This document shows, piece after piece, positions 37,193-44,828 of a DNA stretch of 64,000 bases. Numbering within the stretch: the first letter of the stretch is position 1; the number at the start of each line of letters is the position of its first letter. The notes under the pieces were generated by a model. It searched no databases. It was given only the letters and a program-made list of their open reading frames with translations, and had not been told where the DNA came from. This DNA is from UBA1227 sp045642705 (GTDB lineage Bacteria; Bacillota; Clostridia; Oscillospirales; Acutalibacteraceae), in assembly GCA_045642705.1 (NCBI GenBank), contig JAZUJK010000007.1, forward strand, positions 118,008 to 182,007, in the 5' to 3' direction. A program made the translations under genes and the position numbers.

Positions 37193-37265
37193 ACCGCTCA
37201 CTCCTTTATCAATAATATTATATTATACCTTATTATTGCCAATAAATAAATAGCATTAAAGGAAA

Positions 37266-37297
37266 CAAAACAAAAAGCCAGCACAAAGTGCTGGCTA
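37266..37297 (-). terminator. Terminator of rpmE
   Basis: AGCCAGCAC / GTGCTGGCT perfect stem (37276-37296) with a U-rich tail on the minus strand, 15 bases after the rpmE stop. Confidence 0.92.
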
Positions 37298-37311
37298 AAT
37301 TTGTTATAAAA

Positions 37312-37521
37312 TTATTTCTGCTGAGACTTTTCGAAACGCTTGTTGAAACGATCAACACGTCCGCCTGTATCTACAAGCTTCTGCTTGCCTGTGAAGAATG
37401 GGTGACAGTTTGAGCAGATATCTACACGGAGGTCTTCCTTAGTAGAAGCAGTCTCAATTGTAGCACCACAAGCACATTTAACTGTTGTTGGTGCGTAATT
37501 TGGATGAATTCCGTCCTTCAT
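37312..37521 (-). CDS. rpmE: 50S ribosomal protein L31 (zinc form)
   Basis: 69 residues beginning MKDGIHPNYAPTTVKCACGA. The Cys set (CACG and CSNCHPF) marks the zinc-containing C+ type of bL31. AGAGGTG lies six bases before the ATG at 37521; an earlier ATG at 37563 has no support. The neighbouring ftsZ ends 69 bases upstream on the same strand. Confidence 0.95.
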   Translation of the reverse strand: MKDGIHPNYAPTTVKCACGATIETASTKEDLRVDICSNCHPFFTGKQKLVDTGGRVDRFNKRFEKSQQK

Positions 37522-37590
37522 TGTTTTCACCTCTTGTCCTAGATTACCAATGCATTCTATCATACGATAGTTTAAATTGCAATAAATATT

Positions 37591-38748
37591 TTAGTTTCTG
37601 CTTGAGAAGATATCATCGAGTGCATCGAAGTAACTATCGTCCATGCCGAATCCAGAACCTGATGGCTTATCGTCGTCATCGTCGCCGAATCCCATAAAGT
37701 CATCATCGCTTGAGCTGCTCATAATATCAGAAATATCTTCCTCTACTGATGGCTCATCGAAACGTGACTTTGTCTCAACGCGCTTAATTCCCTCAGCGCC
37801 GAAACCTGTAGCTACTACTGTTACAATGATTTCATCCTGAAGAGTATCATCAAATGAAACACCCCAAATGATGTTTGCATCTGGATGAGCTGCGCCAGCG
37901 ATAAGTTCTGATGCCTGGCTGATTTCCTCAAGTTCAACATCAGGTGAAGCTGTAATAGAAATGATAACGCCGTGAGCGCCATCGATTGTTGTCTCAAGAA
38001 GTGGAGAAGAGATAGCTGCATTTGCTGCTGCTACTGCCTTGTCCTTGCCCTGTGCACGGCCAACGCCCATGTGAGCATGACCAGCATCACGCATGATTGA
38101 GCTTACATCTGCAAAGTCGAGGTTGATATAACCAGCATTTGCAACAAGTTCAGATATTGATTTAACGCCCTGGCGAAGAATATCGTCAGCTGCATCGAAA
38201 GCATTAGCAAGAGTAATCTTCTCTGCTGAGAGAAGTTTAAGTCTCTCGTTTGGAATAACGATAAGGCTATCTACGTTCTTAGCAAGTTCCTTGATACCTA
38301 TCTCAGCCTGCTCCATACGGTGCTTACCCTCGAAGCTAAATGGCTTTGTTACGATACCAACTGTAAGAATACCCATTTCCTTAGCTGTTGCTGCGATAAC
38401 AGGAGCTGCACCAGTACCTGTGCCGCCGCCCATACCAGCTGTAATGAATATCATATCAGTGCCCTTGAGAGCATTAGTGATTGTCTCTTTGCTCTCCTCA
38501 GCTGCGCGCTGTCCAACTTCTGGACGAGCACCAGCGCCCTGGCCCTTAGTTACCTTTTCACCAATCTGGATTTTATGTGTAGCCTGTGACTGAAGGAGTA
38601 CATGCTTATCTGTATTGATAGCGATAAACTCTACGCCTTTAATTTCAGACTTAATCATACGGTTAACAGCGTTTCCACCGCCGCCGCCGATACCGATTAC
38701 TTTGATCTGTACTACGCTTTCAAAATCTGCTGCCATTTCAAATCCCAT
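37591..38748 (-). CDS. ftsZ: Cell division protein FtsZ
   Basis: Tubulin-like GTPase that builds the Z ring, 385 residues. Seen: VIGIGGGGGNAVNRM, the tubulin signature GGGTGTGAAPVIA, NLDFADVSSIM and ADVSSIMRDAGHAHMGVG. The linker after residue about 320 is Asp/Ser-rich, and the extreme C-terminus (SYFDALDDIFSSRN) differs from the usual (D)IPxFLR/K-type peptide that binds FtsA, SepF and others. GGAGGATGCCAC precedes the ATG. Confidence 0.97.
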   Translation of the reverse strand: MGFEMAADFESVVQIKVIGIGGGGGNAVNRMIKSEIKGVEFIAINTDKHVLLQSQATHKIQIGEKVTKGQGAGARPEVGQRAAEESKETITNALKGTDMIFITAGMGGGTGTGAAPVIAATAKEMGILTVGIVTKPFSFEGKHRMEQAEIGIKELAKNVDSLIVIPNERLKLLSAEKITLANAFDAADDILRQGVKSISELVANAGYINLDFADVSSIMRDAGHAHMGVGRAQGKDKAVAAANAAISSPLLETTIDGAHGVIISITASPDVELEEISQASELIAGAAHPDANIIWGVSFDDTLQDEIIVTVVATGFGAEGIKRVETKSRFDEPSVEEDISDIMSSSSDDDFMGFGDDDDDKPSGSGFGMDDSYFDALDDIFSSRN

Positions 38749-38775
38749 GTGGCATCCTCCTAAAATTAAGTTCCC

Positions 38776-38789
38776 GTTTATATATAAAC
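38776..38789. repeat. 14-bp perfect palindrome in the ftsZ leader
   Basis: GTTTATATATAAAC lies between the ftsZ promoter and its ribosome binding site. It could be an operator or a weak RNA hairpin; being AT-only in the centre it could also be chance. Confidence 0.4.
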
Positions 38790-38825
38790 AGAATATACCT
38801 ATTTTATTTTATAAATATAATACAT

Positions 38826-38854
38826 ATATTATCACGCGACAATAAAAATTTCAA
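38826..38854 (-). promoter_or_regulatory. ftsZ: Promoter of ftsZ
   Basis: Minus strand: TTGAAA (38849-38854), 17 bases, TAATAT (38826-38831) with TGA before it (extended -10). It lies directly after the ftsQ stop, so ftsZ can be made independently of the dcw operon. Confidence 0.7.
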
Positions 38855-38858
38855 GACA

Positions 38859-39968
38859 CTAATTGTTAGCCGATGGCTTAGTTGTAGTTGTGTGCTTCTT
38901 AGTTGTTGTCGTTGTGGTTGGCTTATCGCCTTCTGCTCCCTCTTCTCCAGCTTCCGTTGTAGATGGTGCTGTAGTGCTTGGTTTCGTTGTAGTTTGATGT
39001 TTTGGTGACAGATAAGCCTTCTTACTAGTTGTATAAATTGTAAGGTCGATTGTTCCCTCTTGATAAGAATTTATGAGGTCTCCTGACTGGATAAGTTTCG
39101 CAGCAAAAGCCATTTTGTCTGCGATATCCGTAACAGTTCCAACCTTAATTTCAATTCCTCCGAGATACATCATTTTTACATTTGATGCATCACTTATATC
39201 TATCATTGTTAGACCCTTGATTCCATGTTCTTCTATGAGACCTATGATATTGGAATAGAGATCAAAAGATTTTTCATTCTTAAATTCTACTGTTTTGCCG
39301 ATTTCAGCCTTGGCAACCTCTACGCCCTCAACCATGATAATATTTTCACTGTCGACAACATATTTTGCCTTTGGAGCTGGTTTGGTGACTTCCTCGGCCG
39401 GTTTTGTAGTACTTTCCTCTTCCTTTTTATCCTTTTTCTTAGTCTTCTTTGTGTCCTTTTTCTCTGTCTTATCCTGAGTTACAAGAGGTGTTCCACCAAC
39501 AAGACTTGAGCTCGCAAGAACCTCATCAATTGATGCTACCGTTCCGAGCACCTTACTATCTTTATCCAGAAGAACTATACCTGAGCCTGTATCTATTGCA
39601 CATTTGATAGCATCTTCTGTAATTATAAATACGAGTTTATCTGGGAATGAGTTTTTAAACTCTACTCCGCCGATAAATGGTAATTTCTGCTGTATTTTTT
39701 CAGCTACCCTATCGCGGTTCATAGCGAATAAATTATCGCCTTTGTTGACACCAGACGCCTCAATAATTTGCTCATTCGTATAGATATTATATCCACGAAT
39801 CTCAAACTTTTTAACATTGAAGAATACGGTGAAGCTGAGTGCCAGCGCCACTACTACCACAATCATTATAAGGGCCGCATAAATAGCACGTCTGCGGAAT
39901 TTCTGCTGACGCGCACGAGTATTGCGGTGATTGCGTCGCATCTCCTCTTTTGACATATCTACAGGCAT
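38859..39968 (-). CDS. ftsQ: FtsQ/DivIB-type cell division protein
   Basis: A 369-residue bitopic division protein. Basic cytoplasmic N-terminus, membrane helix (AALIMIVVVVALALSFTVFF), then a POTRA domain (VKKFEIRGYNIYTNEQIIEA) and a FtsQ-type beta domain. Two low-complexity parts are unusual: a Lys/Glu-rich insert (about residues 165-200) inside the beta domain and a Thr/Lys-rich C-terminal tail of about 45 residues. GGAGGACAAC sits before the ATG. It is the last gene of the dcw series before ftsZ. Confidence 0.88.
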   Translation of the reverse strand: MPVDMSKEEMRRNHRNTRARQQKFRRRAIYAALIMIVVVVALALSFTVFFNVKKFEIRGYNIYTNEQIIEASGVNKGDNLFAMNRDRVAEKIQQKLPFIGGVEFKNSFPDKLVFIITEDAIKCAIDTGSGIVLLDKDSKVLGTVASIDEVLASSSLVGGTPLVTQDKTEKKDTKKTKKKDKKEEESTTKPAEEVTKPAPKAKYVVDSENIIMVEGVEVAKAEIGKTVEFKNEKSFDLYSNIIGLIEEHGIKGLTMIDISDASNVKMMYLGGIEIKVGTVTDIADKMAFAAKLIQSGDLINSYQEGTIDLTIYTTSKKAYLSPKHQTTTKPSTTAPSTTEAGEEGAEGDKPTTTTTTKKHTTTTKPSANN

Positions 39969-39982
39969 GTTGTCCTCCGAAA

Positions 39983-41104
39983 TTACTTGATAAGTTTTAG
40001 AATGTTTTCAACGATAAGTTCTGTGGCATTTAAGATTGCCATCTCTTTTGCATTGGCTGCCATCTCTTCAATTCTTCCCTCATCTGAGAGAATTTCATTT
40101 ACGAGTTCTGTCAGAGTTTCTGGAGTGAGATCCTTCTCCTCGATTATCGCAGCAGCGTTATTATTTACAAGTTCCATCGCATTGAAGTATTGATGGTTCT
40201 CTGCAACATTTGGTGACGGAATGAGAATGGATGCCTTGCCAAGTGCTCTTATCTCATAGAGTGACGATGCACCCGCACGACATATTAGCAAATCAGCTGC
40301 CGGCATACATACATCCATGTCATCAATATACTCGCGAAGTATGATATCTTCGCGCTCATCCGGTTCCACGCCAAGCTCGCGGAGCTTGTCTGGAACCCAT
40401 AGGCCGTATTGGCCCATAGCATGAAGGAATATGCAATCATGATCATCGCGCTTCGCAGCGATAAGGCCACATACGGCCTCATTTACCGCGCGAGCTCCGA
40501 GGCTGCCGCCCATGGAGAGGATGAGCGGTGTGCCATCCGGTACACCCAGGCTACGCCTTGCCTCATCCCTGTCGCCAGCAATGAGCTCGTCGCGAACAGG
40601 AAGACCAGTGATAACTGGTTCATTGAGGCATTCAATCCTATCTCTGGCATCCTCAGATGTCAGCATTACAACCTCTGCATATTTTGCGAGTTTCTTGTTA
40701 GTTATACCTGGGAAAGCATTCTGCTCATGAACAGCAATTGGAATTCCCATCTTGTGAGCCTTACGTAAAACGGGGCCACTTACATATCCGCCAAAGCCCA
40801 CAACTACGTCTGGTTGAAACTCTTTTATTATTTTCTTAGCCTCTCCTGAACTTGTGATTGTCCAGATTGCGGTCCTTATATTCTTAATAATATTTTTAGG
40901 TGTCAACCTACGCTGGAAACCTGCAATTTTGATTGTCTTAAAATCAAATCCAGCGGCTGGAACCAGCCTTGATTCCATATGATCTGCTGTTCCGATAAAT
41001 AGGATTTCAGCCTCATCACCATAGTCTCTTCTAATTCTGCTTGCAACCGCAAGAGCAGGATTTATATGTCCACCGGTACCACCGGTAGCAAATAATATCT
41101 TCAT
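39983..41104 (-). CDS. murG: UDP-GlcNAc--undecaprenyl-PP-MurNAc-peptide transferase (MurG)
   Basis: Makes lipid II on the inner face of the membrane. 373 residues with the N-terminal TGGTGGHINPALAVA loop, VVGFGGYVSGPVLRKAHKMG, HEQNAFPGITNK and SMGGSLGARAVNE, plus the C-terminal RAGASSLYEIRALGK donor site. It begins 11 bases after ftsW with AGGTGA upstream. Confidence 0.97.
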   Translation of the reverse strand: MKILFATGGTGGHINPALAVASRIRRDYGDEAEILFIGTADHMESRLVPAAGFDFKTIKIAGFQRRLTPKNIIKNIRTAIWTITSSGEAKKIIKEFQPDVVVGFGGYVSGPVLRKAHKMGIPIAVHEQNAFPGITNKKLAKYAEVVMLTSEDARDRIECLNEPVITGLPVRDELIAGDRDEARRSLGVPDGTPLILSMGGSLGARAVNEAVCGLIAAKRDDHDCIFLHAMGQYGLWVPDKLRELGVEPDEREDIILREYIDDMDVCMPAADLLICRAGASSLYEIRALGKASILIPSPNVAENHQYFNAMELVNNNAAAIIEEKDLTPETLTELVNEILSDEGRIEEMAANAKEMAILNATELIVENILKLIK

Positions 41105-41115
41105 TGATTGTCACC

Positions 41116-42327
41116 TCAAACTTTTTTAAAGTTTGCATATCTTGATACGCCTAAAACAAGTCCCATCTCACCGAGCAGCATCAGAAGCGATGTGCCTCCG
41201 TACGAGAAGAACGGAAGTGAAATACCTGTGTTAGGCAATACATCGGTTACAACGGCAATATTAATTGCAGCCTGCAAACCAACCTGGAAAGAAATTCCGC
41301 ATGCAAGAAGTGATGGGAATTTTTCCTTAATGTGCATTCCGATATAGAATCCACGAGCTACAAGAGCTACGAAAAGCAAAATAATGATGCCCGCTCCGAA
41401 TACGCCAAGTTCCTCGCAAACGATTGAGAAGATGAAGTCGTTCTGAGGCTCCGATACATAGAGTTGCTTCTGAGTAGAATTGCCAAGGCCTACGCCAAAG
41501 AATCCGCCCGAGCCTATCGCATATAGGGCGTTATTGGTCTGCCAACGTACACCAAGAGGATCATAATCCTTATCTATCCAAGCAAGAATACGAGGTTGGG
41601 CATGCGCCGGCAAAATATCCGGTTTCGCGATTACTATAGCCGCGAGCACCACGACTCCGACTATCGCGACTATAAACCATTTCGAATCATAGCCTGCAAA
41701 CCACAGCATCATAATACCAAGTGCGAAAATAAGAAGTGTACCAGATACGTGATTTTCAAGATAAACAAGTATGCAGACCGAGCCGATTATCGCGAGATAT
41801 AAAGCTGCACAATAGAGACTTGTCGGAACATTCACTCCGCGTACATCTATACGCTCCTTAGAATTTATTCCTCTATAGTTTTCCGCAATATGGTAAGCGA
41901 GGAATAGAATTATCGCGAATTTTGCAATCTCCGACGGCTGGAATGTACCAAGTCCTGGAATCTGAATCCAGCGGTGGAAGCCCGCATATCCCTTAGGTGG
42001 AGGAAGTATAAGAACCAGCACAAGGAGAGCATATGAAATTGTAAGAACAGGTCTCGCAGCTCTTCTGTAAACCTTGTAATGGAATCTTGATACGAAGAAC
42101 ATAGCAGCGACACCAATTATTGCAAAGAACAACTGGCGCTTTATGTAATAGAAACTGTCGCCTTTCATATTGTAATAGCAGTATGTATATGATGCTGAGA
42201 ACATCATGATAAGGCCTATTGTCAAAAGTGCAAGCACAAGGCCTAAGAAGACAACATCAATACCACCGTGAGCGAGCAATTTCGGATCTATTCTCCGCTC
42301 TCTAGGATTTGATTTTTTAGTAGCCAT
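41116..42327 (-). CDS. ftsW: FtsW-type peptidoglycan glycosyltransferase
   Basis: SEDS-family polymerase of 403 residues with about ten membrane helices. Family motifs: MMFSASYTYCYYNMKGDSFY, KGYAGFHRWIQIPGLGTFQPSE, GVGLGNSTQKQLYVSEPQNDFIFS and TGISLPFFSYGGTSLL. It pairs with the class B PBP of the same cluster for septal wall synthesis. RodA is the main alternative, but the dcw position favours FtsW. Confidence 0.94.
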   Translation of the reverse strand: MATKKSNPRERRIDPKLLAHGGIDVVFLGLVLALLTIGLIMMFSASYTYCYYNMKGDSFYYIKRQLFFAIIGVAAMFFVSRFHYKVYRRAARPVLTISYALLVLVLILPPPKGYAGFHRWIQIPGLGTFQPSEIAKFAIILFLAYHIAENYRGINSKERIDVRGVNVPTSLYCAALYLAIIGSVCILVYLENHVSGTLLIFALGIMMLWFAGYDSKWFIVAIVGVVVLAAIVIAKPDILPAHAQPRILAWIDKDYDPLGVRWQTNNALYAIGSGGFFGVGLGNSTQKQLYVSEPQNDFIFSIVCEELGVFGAGIIILLFVALVARGFYIGMHIKEKFPSLLACGISFQVGLQAAINIAVVTDVLPNTGISLPFFSYGGTSLLMLLGEMGLVLGVSRYANFKKV

Positions 42328-42348
42328 AACTCTACTCCAAACACAAAT

Positions 42349-43413
42349 TTATTGTCCGAAATGAACGAGAATACAAGCAACAATGCCTGTAATGAGATTA
42401 ACGAATGAGAAAATAAGTACGATTTTAACTTCTGACCAACCGCACTTTTCAAAGTGGTGGTGAATAGGTGCCATCTTAAATAGACGCTTACCTGTAGCAT
42501 TAGGATCAGTTCTGCGAGCAATCTTTTTGGTAATCTTGAAATAGCCAATCTGAATTACATCCGAGAGACCTTCCATAACATATACAAATCCCACAAGGAG
42601 AAGGATTAGTGGACAATTTATTGCAAAGCTAAGTCCAACTACGATTCCTCCAAGGAACATTGATCCTGTGTCGCCCATAAAGCATTTTGCAGGGTGCCAG
42701 TTCCAGATAAGATAGCCTGCGAGAGCACCAGCAAGTGTACAAGCAAGAATTGATGCGCCCATAAAATGAAGAAGCGCTGAAATAACTGCAAATGCAATTG
42801 CAGTAGTGATTGTTACCGATGCGCATAGGCCATCAATTCCATCTGTGAAATTAACAGCATTAACTGTCGCATATATAACGATAACGGTGAAAAGAGCGAA
42901 AATAATAGGATTGCCATACTCAACATTGCCTACGAATGGGATATACATATAGAGGCTGTCGCTTGTCAGGCAAATTGTGATTATATAACCTGCTGATAAG
43001 AAGAGCTGGCAAAGTGTTTTTTGAATTACTGTAAGACCTTCATTTTGCTTCTTAGCCACTTTAATGTAGTCGTCGGCAAATCCGATAAGACCAAAACCAA
43101 ATGCAAGTGCAAGTCCAGCATAGAGTTTTACTTTTATCTCCCCTGCAATTGGTGAGCCTCCGCCTACAATATCTCCGCCCATAATCTTGTCAACTATTAC
43201 AACTACGATAAATGTGAAGATTATTGAGATGATAAACATAAAGCCGCCCATTGTTGGAGTACCCTGCTTTGCCTTATGCCAATTTGGTCCAATATCAAGA
43301 ATTGTTTGGCCAAATTTCAACTTGTGAAGCCATGGTACCAAGACGATACCAAGGAGTGCGGATAATGCAAATCCGACAACGATACTAACTATGATAGCAA
43401 CTACTGTATTCAT
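42349..43413 (-). CDS. mraY: Phospho-MurNAc-pentapeptide transferase (MraY)
   Basis: Integral membrane enzyme that makes lipid I, 354 residues and ten predicted helices. Catalytic signatures are FADDYIKVAKKQNEGL, NFTDGIDGLC and MAPIHHHFEKCGWSE. The start ATG overlaps the murF stop (ATGA). No murD gene lies between mraY and ftsW, where it usually stands. Confidence 0.97.
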   Translation of the reverse strand: MNTVVAIIVSIVVGFALSALLGIVLVPWLHKLKFGQTILDIGPNWHKAKQGTPTMGGFMFIISIIFTFIVVVIVDKIMGGDIVGGGSPIAGEIKVKLYAGLALAFGFGLIGFADDYIKVAKKQNEGLTVIQKTLCQLFLSAGYIITICLTSDSLYMYIPFVGNVEYGNPIIFALFTVIVIYATVNAVNFTDGIDGLCASVTITTAIAFAVISALLHFMGASILACTLAGALAGYLIWNWHPAKCFMGDTGSMFLGGIVVGLSFAINCPLILLLVGFVYVMEGLSDVIQIGYFKITKKIARRTDPNATGKRLFKMAPIHHHFEKCGWSEVKIVLIFSFVNLITGIVACILVHFGQ

Positions 43414-44828
43414 ACGAGTTCCCCTCTTACATAATCAATTACATCTTCAAGTTTCATGCCTCGGCTACCCTTGAAAGCAACGACATCCCACTCCTTTATA
43501 AGCGATGTCAGTTGCCTGCCAAGTTCCAACTTGTCATCAAATTCAAACACGCGAAGAACGCCATTTGCACGGGCTTCCTCAGCAGTAAATTTGGCAAGTT
43601 CACCATAGGTAAGAAGCATATCAACTTTGGCATCCGCAAGATATCTACCACAATCGCGATGAGCTTTTTCACTGTAATCACCGAGCTCTAGCATATCTGC
43701 GATTACTGCAATTTTGCGTTTGCCACCCGAGCCCTTAATCTTGAGTGTTGTTGCAAGAGCTCGAACTGAATCAGGACTTGCATTATAACAATCTTCAATC
43801 AAAGTAATATTCTTAATCACTTCAATTTTCTCGCGCATGCCAGCTGGCATATATCCCTCGAGGGCCTCCGCCATCTTAGAATTATCTATGCCAAGTTCTG
43901 TGCCGATTGCAATTGCAGCAAGAGCATCATATACATTGTGTTCGCCTGTTGTTGGGATGCGAACACTAAATGTTACTGGCTCTATATCCTCGCAACCGGC
44001 GCCGTCAAGTCCATCCTCTCTGGATGGGTTTATAACAGCAACAAATTTGGTTCCATCCTCATCGAATTCCAGGTTACGAGCCATGAAATCTGCATTTTTC
44101 TCAATGCCGAATCGTTTGATTCTAAATCTGTTATCAAAATCAGATTCCTGAACCTTGGCGAGCATATCATTATCCGCATTTAGGAATAGCGATGCGCCAT
44201 CCTCCATGCCCTCGAGGATTTCGAGTTTTGCTTTTAATATTCCATCTCTGGAGCCAAGATTTTCAATATGTGAGACGCCAACATTTGTAATGACTGCCAT
44301 CGTAGGAAGAACCGTTCTTGTTAGGACAGATATTTCTCCCTTATGGTTCATTCCCATTTCTACAACAGCCGCGGTGTGTGAAGCCTCAAGGCCTAATAAA
44401 ACCTTAGGCACACCTATTGAGTTGTTCCAATTCGTAAAAGTCTTATGTGCGTTATATTTTGCACCGAGTACACATGCGATCATTTCCTTGGTTGTTGTCT
44501 TACCAACACTGCCAGTTACAGCGACAATTGGAATATCAAATGTCTTTCTATAACCATTTGCAAGTGCGAGAAAAGCCTCACTTGTGTTTTCAACTTTTAT
44601 TGTAGGTACGCTGCACTCAATATCCTCGTGTACCATTACTGCTGCAGCGCCTGCGCTTATTGCGGCTGACACGAACTGATGTCCGTCGAGACGGTCGCCC
44701 TTTATGGCTATAAAGAGGCTCCCCTCGACGACCTCACGGTTGTCAATGACAACCGATGTGATAGTCGCCTCGCCGCTCACGCTGCCTCCGACCATTTTAG
44801 CTATATCTGAAAGAAGTAAAGTTTTCAT
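43410..44828 (-). CDS. murF: UDP-MurNAc-tripeptide--D-Ala-D-Ala ligase (MurF)
   Basis: Adds D-Ala-D-Ala to the precursor stem peptide. 472 residues with VAVTGSVGKTTTKEMIACVL (P-loop), NWNNSIGVPKVLLG, EMGMNHKGEI and ISDCYNASPDS-like EDCYNASPDSVRA. It starts directly after the PBP stop and overlaps mraY by 4 bases. Confidence 0.97.
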   Translation of the reverse strand: MKTLLLSDIAKMVGGSVSGEATITSVVIDNREVVEGSLFIAIKGDRLDGHQFVSAAISAGAAAVMVHEDIECSVPTIKVENTSEAFLALANGYRKTFDIPIVAVTGSVGKTTTKEMIACVLGAKYNAHKTFTNWNNSIGVPKVLLGLEASHTAAVVEMGMNHKGEISVLTRTVLPTMAVITNVGVSHIENLGSRDGILKAKLEILEGMEDGASLFLNADNDMLAKVQESDFDNRFRIKRFGIEKNADFMARNLEFDEDGTKFVAVINPSREDGLDGAGCEDIEPVTFSVRIPTTGEHNVYDALAAIAIGTELGIDNSKMAEALEGYMPAGMREKIEVIKNITLIEDCYNASPDSVRALATTLKIKGSGGKRKIAVIADMLELGDYSEKAHRDCGRYLADAKVDMLLTYGELAKFTAEEARANGVLRVFEFDDKLELGRQLTSLIKEWDVVAFKGSRGMKLEDVIDYVRGELV

